Shown: positions 6,646 through 15,702 of the stretch, in pieces
Numbering within the stretch: position 1 is the first letter of the stretch
How the letters are laid out: each line of letters begins with the position of its first letter
Assembly (NCBI GenBank): GCA_945860725.1
Contig: CAMAQZ010000014.1
Coordinates: 1 to 40,574 of the forward strand
Reading direction: 5' to 3'
Origin: Klebsiella pneumoniae
GTDB taxonomy: Bacteria > Pseudomonadota > Gammaproteobacteria > Steroidobacterales > Steroidobacteraceae
DNA: 40,574 nt
Position numbers and translations under genes: made by a program
Notes under the pieces: generated by a model
The model's database searches: none
Told to the model about the DNA's origin: nothing
What the model saw: only the letters and a program-made list of their open reading frames with translations

Positions 6646-7689
6646 ATGGACTCCCCCAGCCCCGCGAGCCCCGCACCCGGTCCCGCCGGGACAGACCGGC
6701 TGCGAGAGTGGGCCCCGGGCCTCCTGCTTGGGGCTGCCGTAGCGGCAAGCGCCTTCGGGCTGCGTTCGACCGGCTTGCCCGGCGTCACCGACCTCTCGCC
6801 TTTGATGCTCGCCATCCTGATCGGCATGGCCGTCCGCAATCTCCTCGGTCGTCCCGAGGCGGCGAAATCGGGACTTGGCTTCGCACTGCGGGCACCCCTA
6901 CGGCTCGGGATCATGCTGCTCGGATTACAGGTGACCCTAGGCGAGATCCTCGGGATCGGCTGGGCTGGCTTGGCACTGCTCGCCTTTGCATTAGCCAGCA
7001 CCTTCGTCGTGACGCTCTGGCTCGGGGCGAGGATGGGGGTCGACCCGGGCCTCGCCCAGCTGCTGGCCGCCGGCACAGGCATCTGCGGCGCCTCAGCCAT
7101 CGTCGCGACCAACACCGTCACCCGCGCAAGCGACGAGTCGGTGGCCTACGCACTCGCAACGGTCACGCTCTATGGGACGATCGCGATGTTCGCTTATCCG
7201 CTGATCGCCGCGTCGCTGCCCCTGAGCCACGCGGGCTATGGACTCTGGACCGGCGCCTCGGTGCATGAGGTCGCCCAAGTAGTCGCTGCCGGCTTTGCCC
7301 GCGGCGCGGAGACCGGCGAGGCCGCGACCGTCGCCAAACTCGCCCGGGTGCTGATGCTGGCACCGCTCGTGCTGCTGCTCGGCGCTTGGGTCGCACGCCA
7401 GGCGAAGGACGACGCCCGTCTCCGCGGCAAGGCACCGTTCCCGCTGTTCGTGTTCGGCTTCCTCGCCATGGTGCTGCTCGCCGGAACCGGCTGGGTCAGC
7501 GAAACGACGCAACACTTCGCGCACTGGGCGACCCAAGCCTTACTCGCCCTCGCGCTCGCAGCGGTCGGCCTAGAGACGGATGTCCGCAGGCTCATCGCCC
7601 AGGGCTGGCGACCGCTCGCACTCGGCGGCGCAGCGACCCTCTGGATCTCCCTCACAACGCTCGGTCTTACGCTCCTCTGGGATCGTTGA
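6646..7689 (+). CDS. YeiH-family (UPF0324) membrane protein, putative sulfate exporter
   Basis: A 347-residue, roughly 10-helix inner-membrane protein of the UPF0324/YeiH family, annotated in related bacteria as a putative sulfate exporter; the substrate is not proven. Family hallmarks visible here are LSPLMLAILIGMAVRNLLG, the LGIMLLGLQVTLGEI helix, the GTGICGASAIVATNTV segment and SVHEVAQVVAAG. The N terminus is Pro/Ser-rich before the first helix. It stands alone, and its 3' end overlaps the 3' end of the convergent RND permease gene by 23 bp. Confidence 0.85.
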   Translation: MDSPSPASPAPGPAGTDRLREWAPGLLLGAAVAASAFGLRSTGLPGVTDLSPLMLAILIGMAVRNLLGRPEAAKSGLGFALRAPLRLGIMLLGLQVTLGEILGIGWAGLALLAFALASTFVVTLWLGARMGVDPGLAQLLAAGTGICGASAIVATNTVTRASDESVAYALATVTLYGTIAMFAYPLIAASLPLSHAGYGLWTGASVHEVAQVVAAGFARGAETGEAATVAKLARVLMLAPLVLLLGAWVARQAKDDARLRGKAPFPLFVFGFLAMVLLAGTGWVSETTQHFAHWATQALLALALAAVGLETDVRRLIAQGWRPLALGGAATLWISLTTLGLTLLWDR

Positions 7690-10600
7690 CCGCAGGATCG
7701 GCTGGCGCGGCCTCGCCTTGGGCGCCGATCAACCGCATGATCCGTGGACCGGCCCAACGCTCGATGTCGTCGACCAGCGAGAACATCGCCGGCACGACCA
7801 ACAGCGTGAGCAACGTCGAAGTGATGAGGCCGCCGATCACCGCGATGCCCATTGGCGCGCGGAACTCCTGGATGCTGAACGCGACCGGCAACATGCCAGC
7901 GACCATCGCCACCGTGGTCATGATGATCGGACGCGCGCGTTTGTGTCCGGCCTCGACCAAGGCCTCCAAGCGGTCTTTACCATTGCGGATCTCCTCGATC
8001 GCGAAATCGACCAACAAGATCGAGTTCTTGCCGACGATCCCCATCAGCATCAGGAAGCCGATCACCACCGGCATCGAGGCCGACTTACCGGTCAACATCA
8101 ACGCGATCATGGCACCCCCCACCGACAGCGGCAGCGCCGAGAGGATCGTGATCGGTTGGAACACCCGCTGGAAGAGCACGACGAGCACGGCGAACACCAT
8201 CAGGACCCCCGCTCCGATCGCCAGCGCGAAGTTGCCGAAGAGCTCCTTGATGAACTCCGCCTGCCCGACCTCGACCAGCCGTACCCCGTCGGGCAGCTTT
8301 GCGATCTCTGGCAAGGCCTTGACCTTGGCGAGCGCCGGACCGATCTCGACGCCGTTGAGGTCCGACTCGATGATGATGCGTCGGCTCTGGTTGTAGCGGC
8401 GGATGGTCGAGGGGCCGCGGCCGAAGGAGATCTCTGCCACCGATTTGAGCGGCACCGTCCCGCCCGTCGCGGTGCGCACGGGAAGGTTCTCGAGGGTCGC
8501 AAGGTCGCTGCGCGAACTCTCGAGCAGACTGACGCGGATCGGCACCTGCCGCTCGGCCAGCGAGAACTTCGCGGCGTTCTGCGGCAGATCGCCCAGCGTC
8601 GCGATGCGGATGGTCTGACCGATAGAGGCGACCGACACCCCGAGTTCAGCCGCTTGGTCGAGCCGCGGTCGCACCAAGAGCTCAGGACGCTCAAGGTCAC
8701 CGTTGATGCGCGGGTCGCGCAGTTCCGGCAACGCGCGCATCGCCTCGATCGCCGCACGCCCCGCCGCCTCGAGTTTCGCCGGATCCTCACCGGTCAGGTA
8801 GAGCGTGATGGGCCTACCGCCACCGCCGGGTTCGTCGTCCTGGAAGGCGACCCGCGCATCGGGCACCGCGGCGAACTCGGGCCGTAGCCGCTCTTGCCAC
8901 TGCTGCTGGGTCTCATCGCGCTCGCTGCGCGGCACCAACGAGATGTAGAGCGTGGCGTTGCGCACATCGCCACCGCCGATCGACTCGATGATATCGGTGA
9001 CCTCCGGTTGCTTGGCGAGCAACGCGGCGACCTGCGCCGAGACACGCGCGGTCTGCTCGAGCTGCACGCCGGGCGGCAGTTCGATCGTCACCTGCGATGT
9101 GGAGAAATCCGAGCGCGGGTAGAACGACTTCGGGACCGCGACCAACAGTCCGATCGAAATGATGAAGAAGAGCGTGCCGCCCGCGAGCGTCGCACCGCGA
9201 TGCGCCAACGCCCAGCGCAGCGACTCGAGATAGCCCTTCATCATCGGTCCATCCGCCGAACGGATCTCGTCGTGGGGCTTCAAGATATAGGCCGCCATCA
9301 AAGGGGTGATCAGGCGTGCGACCAGCAACGAGAAGAACACCGCCGCCGCGACCGTCAAGCCGAACTGCTTGAAGTACTGACCGGTGATGCCTCCCATGAA
9401 GCTGACCGGAACGAACACGGCGATGATGGTGGCGGAGGTCGCCACCACCGCGAGGCCAATCTCGTCCGCCGCATCGAGGGCGGCCTGGAAACCCGTCTTG
9501 CCCATGCGCATGTGACGCACGATATTCTCGATCTCGACGATTGCGTCATCCACCAGCACACCGGCCACCAACGACAAGGCCAGCATGCTGATCGAATTGA
9601 GGGTGAAATCCATCGCGTACATGAACGCGAAGGTCGGGATTGCCGCCAACGGGATGGCGAGCGCGGAGATCGCGGTCGAGCGCCAGTCGCGCAGGAACAC
9701 CAGCACGACGAGCACTGCGAGCACCGAGCCTTCGATCATCGCCGTGAGCGCCGAGCGATAGCTCTGACGGGTGTTCTCCACGGTAGTGAACACGCGGATG
9801 ATGCTGACATCGGGGTTCTCGGTCTTGATGACGGCGATCTCGGCCTCGACGCGATCGAGCGTCGACACATCCGAGGCACCGCGCGACTTCGAAATGCCGA
9901 AATTTACGGCGGATCTGCCGTTGAGCCGCTCGATGGACCGGCGTTCCGCCACCGAGTCGCGCACCTCCGCAAGGTCCGACAAACGCACCAGGGTGCCGCC
10001 CGCCACGCGCACCTGGGTCGCGCCGAGTTCGAGCGCGGTGCCTGCCGAGCCGAGCACGCGGATCGATTGCTCGCCGCCCGCCACCTGCGCTCGTCCGCCC
10101 GGGGCGTTGAGGTTCAGCAGGCGAAGCTGTTGGTTCACCTCGACCGCGGTCACACCGAGCGCCTGCATGCGCGCTGGATCGAGTTCGATGCGGATCTCCC
10201 GGTTCTCACCACCGCCGCGGGACACCTGCGCGACGCCGGGAAGCGACAGCAGCCGCTTGCTGACCGAGTTGTCCACGAACCAACTCAACTGTTCGGGGGT
10301 GCGCCCGGTGGTGCCGACCGCGTAGTACGCGATCGCCCCGCCTTCGACATCGATCCGCGAGACCTGCGGTTCGTCGACGCCCTCGGGCAGCTCGGAGCGG
10401 ACCTTGCTGACGGCATCACGGACATCGCTGAGGGCGCGGTCGACCGGCGTCCCGATCTCGAACTCCACCGAGGTGAAGGAGCCGCCCTCCGACGCGCGGG
10501 AGCTGATCGTACGCACCCCGGATACGCCGCGCACGGCACCCTCGACCTTCTGCGTGATCTGCGTCTCGATCTCAGGCGGTGCCGCGCCGGGCTGGGACAC

Positions 10601-10747
10601 CTGGACGATGATGAGCGGGAACGAGATGTCGGGATTGAGGTTGATCGGCAAGCGCATGAAACTCACGATCCCGAGTACCGTGAGCACCACGAAAGCGACG
10701 ATCGGCAGCGTGGGGTTGCGGATCGCCCACGCGGACATGTTCTTCAT
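7667..10747 (-). CDS. RND efflux pump inner-membrane permease (HAE1-type)
   Basis: A 1026-residue resistance-nodulation-division transporter of the AcrB/MdtB type, exporting drugs or other amphiphiles with proton influx. It has the N-terminal MSAWAIRNPTLPIVAFVVLT helix, two large periplasmic loops, and the helix-4 proton-relay motif VAGVLVDDAIVEIENIV (paired Asp, near residue 410). The helix-10 motif GIVGKNSILLVDFAIEE supplies the matching Lys. Length is standard. It is translated with the adaptor gene through a 4-bp ATGA overlap (10744-10747). No outer-membrane channel gene follows, so a TolC-like partner must be encoded elsewhere. Confidence 0.93.
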   Translation of the reverse strand: MKNMSAWAIRNPTLPIVAFVVLTVLGIVSFMRLPINLNPDISFPLIIVQVSQPGAAPPEIETQITQKVEGAVRGVSGVRTISSRASEGGSFTSVEFEIGTPVDRALSDVRDAVSKVRSELPEGVDEPQVSRIDVEGGAIAYYAVGTTGRTPEQLSWFVDNSVSKRLLSLPGVAQVSRGGGENREIRIELDPARMQALGVTAVEVNQQLRLLNLNAPGGRAQVAGGEQSIRVLGSAGTALELGATQVRVAGGTLVRLSDLAEVRDSVAERRSIERLNGRSAVNFGISKSRGASDVSTLDRVEAEIAVIKTENPDVSIIRVFTTVENTRQSYRSALTAMIEGSVLAVLVVLVFLRDWRSTAISALAIPLAAIPTFAFMYAMDFTLNSISMLALSLVAGVLVDDAIVEIENIVRHMRMGKTGFQAALDAADEIGLAVVATSATIIAVFVPVSFMGGITGQYFKQFGLTVAAAVFFSLLVARLITPLMAAYILKPHDEIRSADGPMMKGYLESLRWALAHRGATLAGGTLFFIISIGLLVAVPKSFYPRSDFSTSQVTIELPPGVQLEQTARVSAQVAALLAKQPEVTDIIESIGGGDVRNATLYISLVPRSERDETQQQWQERLRPEFAAVPDARVAFQDDEPGGGGRPITLYLTGEDPAKLEAAGRAAIEAMRALPELRDPRINGDLERPELLVRPRLDQAAELGVSVASIGQTIRIATLGDLPQNAAKFSLAERQVPIRVSLLESSRSDLATLENLPVRTATGGTVPLKSVAEISFGRGPSTIRRYNQSRRIIIESDLNGVEIGPALAKVKALPEIAKLPDGVRLVEVGQAEFIKELFGNFALAIGAGVLMVFAVLVVLFQRVFQPITILSALPLSVGGAMIALMLTGKSASMPVVIGFLMLMGIVGKNSILLVDFAIEEIRNGKDRLEALVEAGHKRARPIIMTTVAMVAGMLPVAFSIQEFRAPMGIAVIGGLITSTLLTLLVVPAMFSLVDDIERWAGPRIMRLIGAQGEAAPADPAVNDPRGA

Positions 10748-11850
10748 GGCGCGACCCGGACCTGCTCGCCCTCGCGCAGATAAGGCGCTGCCGTGACGAT
10801 CACACGCTCACCGTCCGTCAAGCCTGCCGTGATCACGACCCCCTCGGTACGCATGCCGGCTGCGGTGACCGGTCGCCGCAGCACTTTGTCATCGGCACCG
10901 ACGGTCATCACGAAGCTGCCGGTGGCATCGCTCATGACCGCCGTCTGCGGCAACACCACGGCGCGCCGTGCGCCCGTATCGACCTCGCCGCGTGCGAAGG
11001 CGCCCGGCCGCAGATCCGGGTGCGGCTTGAGATCAATGCGCACGCTGCCGAGGCGACTCACCGGATCGATGACGGCGCCGATCAGCCGGACGCGCCCCTC
11101 GAACGCCGCGATGACACCGGTCACCCGCACCCGCGCACTCTGTCCGACCGACAGACGCGGCAGGTCTTTCTCGGCGATGTTGCCGCGCATCTCGACCGCA
11201 CCCGCGCGCCCGATACGGAACAGCGGCGCACCCCCTGGACCTGCGAGCTGCCCGACTTCGGCGCTGCGCGAGAGGATGATGCCGTCGAACGGAGCGCGGA
11301 TCTCGGTGCGGCGTAAGCGCTCACGCGCCTCGCTCAATTGCGCACCCACCACCTTCACCTTGGCGGCACTCGCCACCGAGGCCGCCCCGCGCCGTTCGAT
11401 CTCCTGCACGGACAGTGCGCCCGAGACCGCGACCGCTTGGGCACGACGGTAATCCGCCTCAGCGACCGCGGCATTGGCACGGGACTCCTCGAGAGAGGCC
11501 TCCAGAACGGCCACCTGCGGCGCGACGAAGGAGGTATCGATCCGGGCCAGCACCGCACCGGCACGCACCCGATCGCCGACCTCGGCGAACATACCCGCGA
11601 CGCGACCACCCTCGCCTTCGGCGCTGAGCGCCGCCTCCTCACGCGCGGCGATGGCCCCGGTGAAGGTGACGGTATCGTCGAGGTCCGACGCACGCACGGC
11701 GAGCACGGTCACCAAGGGCAGCGGCGTGCTCTCACCGGAGGGTCGCGAGTCGAACTTCAGCCGGGCCAAGCCGAGGCCGATCAAGAGGGCGAGGATCCCG
11801 AGAGTCCAAAGGATGTTTCGGGGGATGCTCGAGAGGAAATTGGAGGACAT
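10744..11850 (-). CDS. RND efflux periplasmic adaptor (membrane fusion protein)
   Basis: A 368-residue adaptor linking the permease to an outer-membrane channel. An N-terminal membrane anchor (ILWTLGILALLIGLGLARL) is followed by the barrel-sandwich half-motif (GRVAGMFAEVGDRVRAGAVL), an alpha-hairpin (LEASLEESRANAAVAEADYRR), the second half-motif (RAPFDGIILSRSAEVGQL) and a C-terminal beta-barrel/membrane-proximal domain. No lipoprotein cysteine is present, so it is anchored by the helix. It is the first gene of the two-gene pump operon. Confidence 0.92.
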   Translation of the reverse strand: MSSNFLSSIPRNILWTLGILALLIGLGLARLKFDSRPSGESTPLPLVTVLAVRASDLDDTVTFTGAIAAREEAALSAEGEGGRVAGMFAEVGDRVRAGAVLARIDTSFVAPQVAVLEASLEESRANAAVAEADYRRAQAVAVSGALSVQEIERRGAASVASAAKVKVVGAQLSEARERLRRTEIRAPFDGIILSRSAEVGQLAGPGGAPLFRIGRAGAVEMRGNIAEKDLPRLSVGQSARVRVTGVIAAFEGRVRLIGAVIDPVSRLGSVRIDLKPHPDLRPGAFARGEVDTGARRAVVLPQTAVMSDATGSFVMTVGADDKVLRRPVTAAGMRTEGVVITAGLTDGERVIVTAAPYLREGEQVRVAP

Positions 11851-11988
11851 GGGATACCAGAGCGTGCAGTAGGGAAACGAGACGAAGGCGGCCGGGCGAT
11901 GCTCGCGGGCGGGAGGCTAAACACCTGCACGAGCGAAAGCAACCGCACGGCATCGGAGGCCTGGACAGCAGGCTATCGGCCGGCGGCT

Positions 11989-12024
11989 CAAGCCGGCGCT
12001 CTGGCCGGCGCTTTAGCCGGCGCT
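11989..12024. repeat. Three 12-bp repeats centred on GCCGGCGCT
   Basis: GCCGGCGCT occurs at 11992-12000, 12004-12012 and 12016-12024, exactly 12 bp apart. It lies just after the stop of the secreted-protein gene and about 140 bp before the adaptor gene. Each copy contains the palindrome GCCGGC, so several small stems could form. No T-run follows, so a standard terminator is not supported. Confidence 0.6.
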
Positions 12025-12830
12025 CAACGCGGACGCCACCTCACCCCAAGCGTGACGCTGGTGAAGCTCGCGAACGCGTAGACCTCGTCGTTGTCGGCGC
12101 CGCCATCGAGCCAGCGCGCGCCGGCGGTCGCATGCCAGTCGCGGGACAGTTCCCGCGAGACCCGCATCCCGACATCGACCGCGTAGCCGGGTCCACCCGC
12201 GAGCGCATCGATGTCGCCTTCGAGCGCCCAGCCGGGCGCGAGTCGACGCTCGAACGCGCCGTGCAGCAATGGCACGAAGCCGGTGTTGTCCTTACGCGCC
12301 GAAACCCCGCCTTGGCGCAGCTGTATGCTGGCGTCGCGGATCTTGGCGGTTACGCCGACCTTGACCTTGAAATCCTCTCGATCAATCCATCGCCAGCGCC
12401 AGGTCGCCCGCCAGGAATCGAAGCGGTAGTCGGCCGCCACGGTCCCGGGTGCGAACACCGCACCCTCGAAACGGATCGGGGTGTCCGTCAGGCCGGTCCC
12501 TGAGACCGAGAGCGGAGCGACCAGCACCCGCCATTCATGGCGGTCCTTGAGGATGCCCGAAAGCTGCAACCGACCGGACCAGGCAGGCCCTGCATCGGTG
12601 AGGGGTTCCAACGAGAATCGCGTGCCCGATGCGTCATTCGGCGACTGCACCACATTTCGTCCCTGCCAGGCCGCGAGGCCTTCGAGGTCGAACTCGATCG
12701 CCGTGGCCGTGGAGACGCTGCATGCTGCGACCATCACCCATGCAAAGGCGTATGGATGGGCACACAGGGCGGCGCCGCACGATCCGCCGCGCCTGGATGA
12801 AATCTTTGGACCTTCCATGGGCCACCTCAT
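12024..12830 (-). CDS. Secreted or outer-membrane protein of unknown function coupled to ppc
   Basis: A 268-residue protein with an N-terminal extension and a hydrophobic export segment (FAWVMVAACSVSTATA) that would release a mature chain starting near IEFDLEGLAAWQ. The rest is alternating polar and aromatic, with many W and R/D pairs (DSWRATWRWRWIDRED, RDWHATAGARWLDGG), and ends SVTLGVRWRPR. This resembles a small outer-membrane beta-barrel. The family is not recognised. Its ATG at 12830 overlaps the ppc stop as ATGA, which supports this start and translational coupling; the partnership with a cytosolic carboxylase has no obvious logic. Confidence 0.65.
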   Translation of the reverse strand: MRWPMEGPKISSRRGGSCGAALCAHPYAFAWVMVAACSVSTATAIEFDLEGLAAWQGRNVVQSPNDASGTRFSLEPLTDAGPAWSGRLQLSGILKDRHEWRVLVAPLSVSGTGLTDTPIRFEGAVFAPGTVAADYRFDSWRATWRWRWIDREDFKVKVGVTAKIRDASIQLRQGGVSARKDNTGFVPLLHGAFERRLAPGWALEGDIDALAGGPGYAVDVGMRVSRELSRDWHATAGARWLDGGADNDEVYAFASFTSVTLGVRWRPR

Positions 12831-15553
12831 CCGTTGCTCTGCAACCCTTGGGCGATCCCGCTGACGCTCGCGACCAGTGCATCGAACAACTCACGATCCT
12901 CCCGCCCACCCTCGCGCCAGCGCCGTAGCAGGTCGATCTGCATGAGATGCATCGGATCGACATAAGGGTTGCGCAGTTGGAGTGTCCGTTGCTGCGTACG
13001 ATCGCCGTCGAGCAGCCCCTGCTGCGCCTTGACCTGCAGCACCATCTCGACGGCGAGGGAGTATTCCTCGCGCAGGCGATGCGCGAACGCCCCGCCCTCT
13101 TCGCTCAAGCGATCATATCGCGCGCTGATGTCGAGATCGCTGCGCGCCAGCATCACCTCGACCGAATCGAGGAGATCGCGCAGGAACGCCCAACCACCGC
13201 TCGCGCTGCGGACCGCCGGAAGCCCGAAGGCCTGCACCGCCGCGTGAAGTCCAGTGCCCGCACCGAACCAACCCGGCAGCATCGCGCGGTTCTGCATCCA
13301 CGCGAACACCCACGGCGAGGCGCGCAGACCCTGCAGACCATCGAAACCCGGTCGGACGGCGGGTCGGCCTCCGACCTGCATGCGTTCGATGACATCGACC
13401 GGGGTCACCGCCCGGAACCAGGCGTAGAAGCCCGGCTCCTGCCAGACCAGCGCCCGGTAGGCCTCACTGCTCGCCTCAGCAAACCGCGCGGCGACCTCGA
13501 GGGCGACGGGGTCAGGTTCCCGCGCAAGTCCGCGACGACCCGCCGCCGTGGCCTGCGACAAGGCACCGAACGCGCGCTCGAGCGTCCGCAGGGCGATGGG
13601 CCCGAGACCATAATGCTGGGTCAGGGCCTCGCCTTGCTCGGTGAGACGCAGCCAACCATTGATGCTCGAGGGCGGCATGGCGGCGACCATATCGTCGATG
13701 CGTCCGCCACCCCGCGCGATGCTGCCACCACGGACATGGCAGACCACATGTTCCTCGCCGGCCGCAGCCAACACCGCCGCCAACGCACCCTGTGCGCGAT
13801 ACGCTGCGAACCGGGCGGCGCAGGGACCGACCTGTTTCGCACTCTCGGAGTACCCGACGAGTACCGCCTGCCGACGACCCCGACTGTCGAGGTGCCGACG
13901 ATAGATCGGCTCCGCCAAAAGATCGCGCAAGCTGTCGCCGGCACGCGCCAACGCCTCAGCGGTATCGAACATCGGCGCAAAATCGATCGCCAGTTCGCTG
14001 CTGCGCTTATCGTAGGCCTCGGCCCACTGCGCGACCAGCATCGCGGCGAGCACATCGTCGGCGCCGTTGACGCCGTTGACGACATACGCACCGACCGCCT
14101 CGGCGCCGAAACGCCGACGGCACTGCAACATGGCCTCGAACACGGCGACTGCGCGCTTGGCCACCGCATCGAGCTCGATCTTAGGCCCCTTCTCACGCGC
14201 CAGCAGATCAACCAGACAGCGGGTCCTGGCAGCGCTATCGAGCGACTGCCACAGCGGATCGTCGATCGAACGCGCGACGATCCGATGCAACACCGCGGCG
14301 TGCTGCCGGACCTCGAGACGCGCGAGATGGAAGCCGAACACCGAGATACGACGCAGCAGGCGCTGCACGGCGGCATGGCCGGCATTCCTGCCACGATGCG
14401 CGAACAGACTGTCTGTGACGGTCTCGATATCGCGCTTGAACTGCTCCGGACCCTGGTAGCCGGTCGGCCGGCCGTCGTAGGTCGCCCGCAGACGCTCCGC
14501 GACCTGGCTGAGGAACACCCTGTAGGGCATGCGATCGTGCCGCGCCGATGCACCCGCCCGCACCTCTGGCAGCAAAGTGGCGTAGGTCTCGATGCGCTGC
14601 TGCAACGCCGGGGAAACACCGACCCGGCTCGAGCTCTGCGAAAGCAGCTGGCCGAGCGCTTGCACCTCGCCGAAATAAGCGTTGACGATGGCCTGCTGCT
14701 GGCGCGAAAGCGTCTCGCGAATCGACTTGGCGTGGACATCCGGGTTGCCGTCCATGTCGCCACCGACCCAGGTCCCGAATCGGATGATGGTCGGAACATC
14801 GATGGCGGCGGCGGCCTCGCCATAGTGCAGCACCAAGGCCTCGCCAATCTCCTCGTGGAACGCCGGTACGATGTTGTAGAGGACCTCCACCAGATAAAAG
14901 AGGACATGCTCACACTCGTCCGCGACGGTGAGCCGCTGCCGAGGGTGGTCTTCGGTCTGCCATGAGGTCGTGAGTTCGATGCGGATCTGATCGATCAGCA
15001 TCCGTTGCTCATGCGGGGCGAGCGTCGGATCGAGCCGATCGAACAACAGATCCGCCAAACGCAGTTGCTTACGCAGGATGGTGCGGCGGGTCGATTCCGA
15101 GGGATGGGCCATGAACACCGGTTCGATGCGCAGCGAACCCATCAAGCCCTGCAGGTCTTCGAGCGAACACCCCTCCGCCTTCAGACGCCCGATGGCGTCG
15201 GCGATGCCGCCCGGCTGTGGCTTGCCACCATCGTCGAGGAAATAGGCGCGACGGCGCCGGACGCGGTGCAACTGCTCAGCGAGGTTGACCGCCTGGAACC
15301 AGGCCGTGAACGCGCGTTCGAGATCGCGCGCAACGCCCGGCGGCCGATCCCGCATGCGCGCCTCGAGCTCTTCTCCGGCCGCCGCATCGCCACGCCGACG
15401 GACGATGGCGAGCGTGCGGTCGCGCTCGACGACCTCGAGCAAAGGTTCACCACCCTGCTCGCGCAGCATCTCACCGACCAATGCGCCGAGCATGTGCACA
15501 TCGTCGCGCAGCGCGGCGTGCTTGGGCGGGAAATCCGTATCGGTACGATCCAC
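12827..15553 (-). CDS. ppc: Phosphoenolpyruvate carboxylase, divergent active-site motifs
   Basis: A 908-residue PEP carboxylase making oxaloacetate from PEP and bicarbonate to refill the TCA cycle. The catalytic His pair is present: H150 in VFMAHPSE (146-153, usually TAHPTE) and H606 in CHVRGGSIARGGG (usually FHGRGG...GRGG). R608, R614 and K573 match conserved catalytic positions. Differences are notable: GGDMDGNP (264-271, often GGDRDGNP); FDT at 529-531 where E. coli has FET with metal ligand E506; GYSESAKQ (567-574) where E. coli has GYSDSAKD with ligand D543; and a C terminus QSNG instead of RNTG. The start is GTG at 15553, 7 bp after a TAGACT element. It is first in a two-gene unit with the secreted protein. 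Confidence 0.93.
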   Translation of the reverse strand: MDRTDTDFPPKHAALRDDVHMLGALVGEMLREQGGEPLLEVVERDRTLAIVRRRGDAAAGEELEARMRDRPPGVARDLERAFTAWFQAVNLAEQLHRVRRRRAYFLDDGGKPQPGGIADAIGRLKAEGCSLEDLQGLMGSLRIEPVFMAHPSESTRRTILRKQLRLADLLFDRLDPTLAPHEQRMLIDQIRIELTTSWQTEDHPRQRLTVADECEHVLFYLVEVLYNIVPAFHEEIGEALVLHYGEAAAAIDVPTIIRFGTWVGGDMDGNPDVHAKSIRETLSRQQQAIVNAYFGEVQALGQLLSQSSSRVGVSPALQQRIETYATLLPEVRAGASARHDRMPYRVFLSQVAERLRATYDGRPTGYQGPEQFKRDIETVTDSLFAHRGRNAGHAAVQRLLRRISVFGFHLARLEVRQHAAVLHRIVARSIDDPLWQSLDSAARTRCLVDLLAREKGPKIELDAVAKRAVAVFEAMLQCRRRFGAEAVGAYVVNGVNGADDVLAAMLVAQWAEAYDKRSSELAIDFAPMFDTAEALARAGDSLRDLLAEPIYRRHLDSRGRRQAVLVGYSESAKQVGPCAARFAAYRAQGALAAVLAAAGEEHVVCHVRGGSIARGGGRIDDMVAAMPPSSINGWLRLTEQGEALTQHYGLGPIALRTLERAFGALSQATAAGRRGLAREPDPVALEVAARFAEASSEAYRALVWQEPGFYAWFRAVTPVDVIERMQVGGRPAVRPGFDGLQGLRASPWVFAWMQNRAMLPGWFGAGTGLHAAVQAFGLPAVRSASGGWAFLRDLLDSVEVMLARSDLDISARYDRLSEEGGAFAHRLREEYSLAVEMVLQVKAQQGLLDGDRTQQRTLQLRNPYVDPMHLMQIDLLRRWREGGREDRELFDALVASVSGIAQGLQSNG

Positions 15554-15560
15554 GGCGCGC

Positions 15561-15566
15561 AGTCTA
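15561..15566 (-). promoter_or_regulatory. -10-like TAGACT, 7 bp before ppc
   Basis: TAGACT, seven bases, then GTG at 15553 on the minus strand, without a Shine-Dalgarno sequence. It supports the GTG start and a leaderless transcript. Confidence 0.4.
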
Positions 15567-15619
15567 CACCCGACCGCCGCATCGGCTGCAGGGTGTCGCC
15601 CGCGGCGGGCCGCAAAAGA

Positions 15620-15653
15620 CGAAGGCCGGAGGGATCGCTACTTCCGGCCTTCG
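15620..15653 (-). terminator. Rho-independent terminator after the TonB receptor gene
   Basis: Perfect 11-bp arms CGAAGGCCGGA (15620-15630) and TCCGGCCTTCG (15643-15653) with a 12-base loop. On the minus strand the stem is followed by TCTTTTG, so it ends transcripts from the receptor gene whose stop is at 15703. Confidence 0.82.
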
Positions 15654-15702
15654 CGCGTATCCCGGGAAGGCAACGGCGGTGAGCCGTCGCACCCGATAGA
15701 TG

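Noticed and set aside
8894-10783. A 629-codon plus-strand frame in the RND permease
   Set aside because: It has extreme Arg/His/Asp content and no recognisable motif; the minus-strand permease is unambiguous.
12947-14965. A 672-codon plus-strand frame in ppc
   Set aside because: It is the antisense of a complete PEP carboxylase and carries no domain signature.
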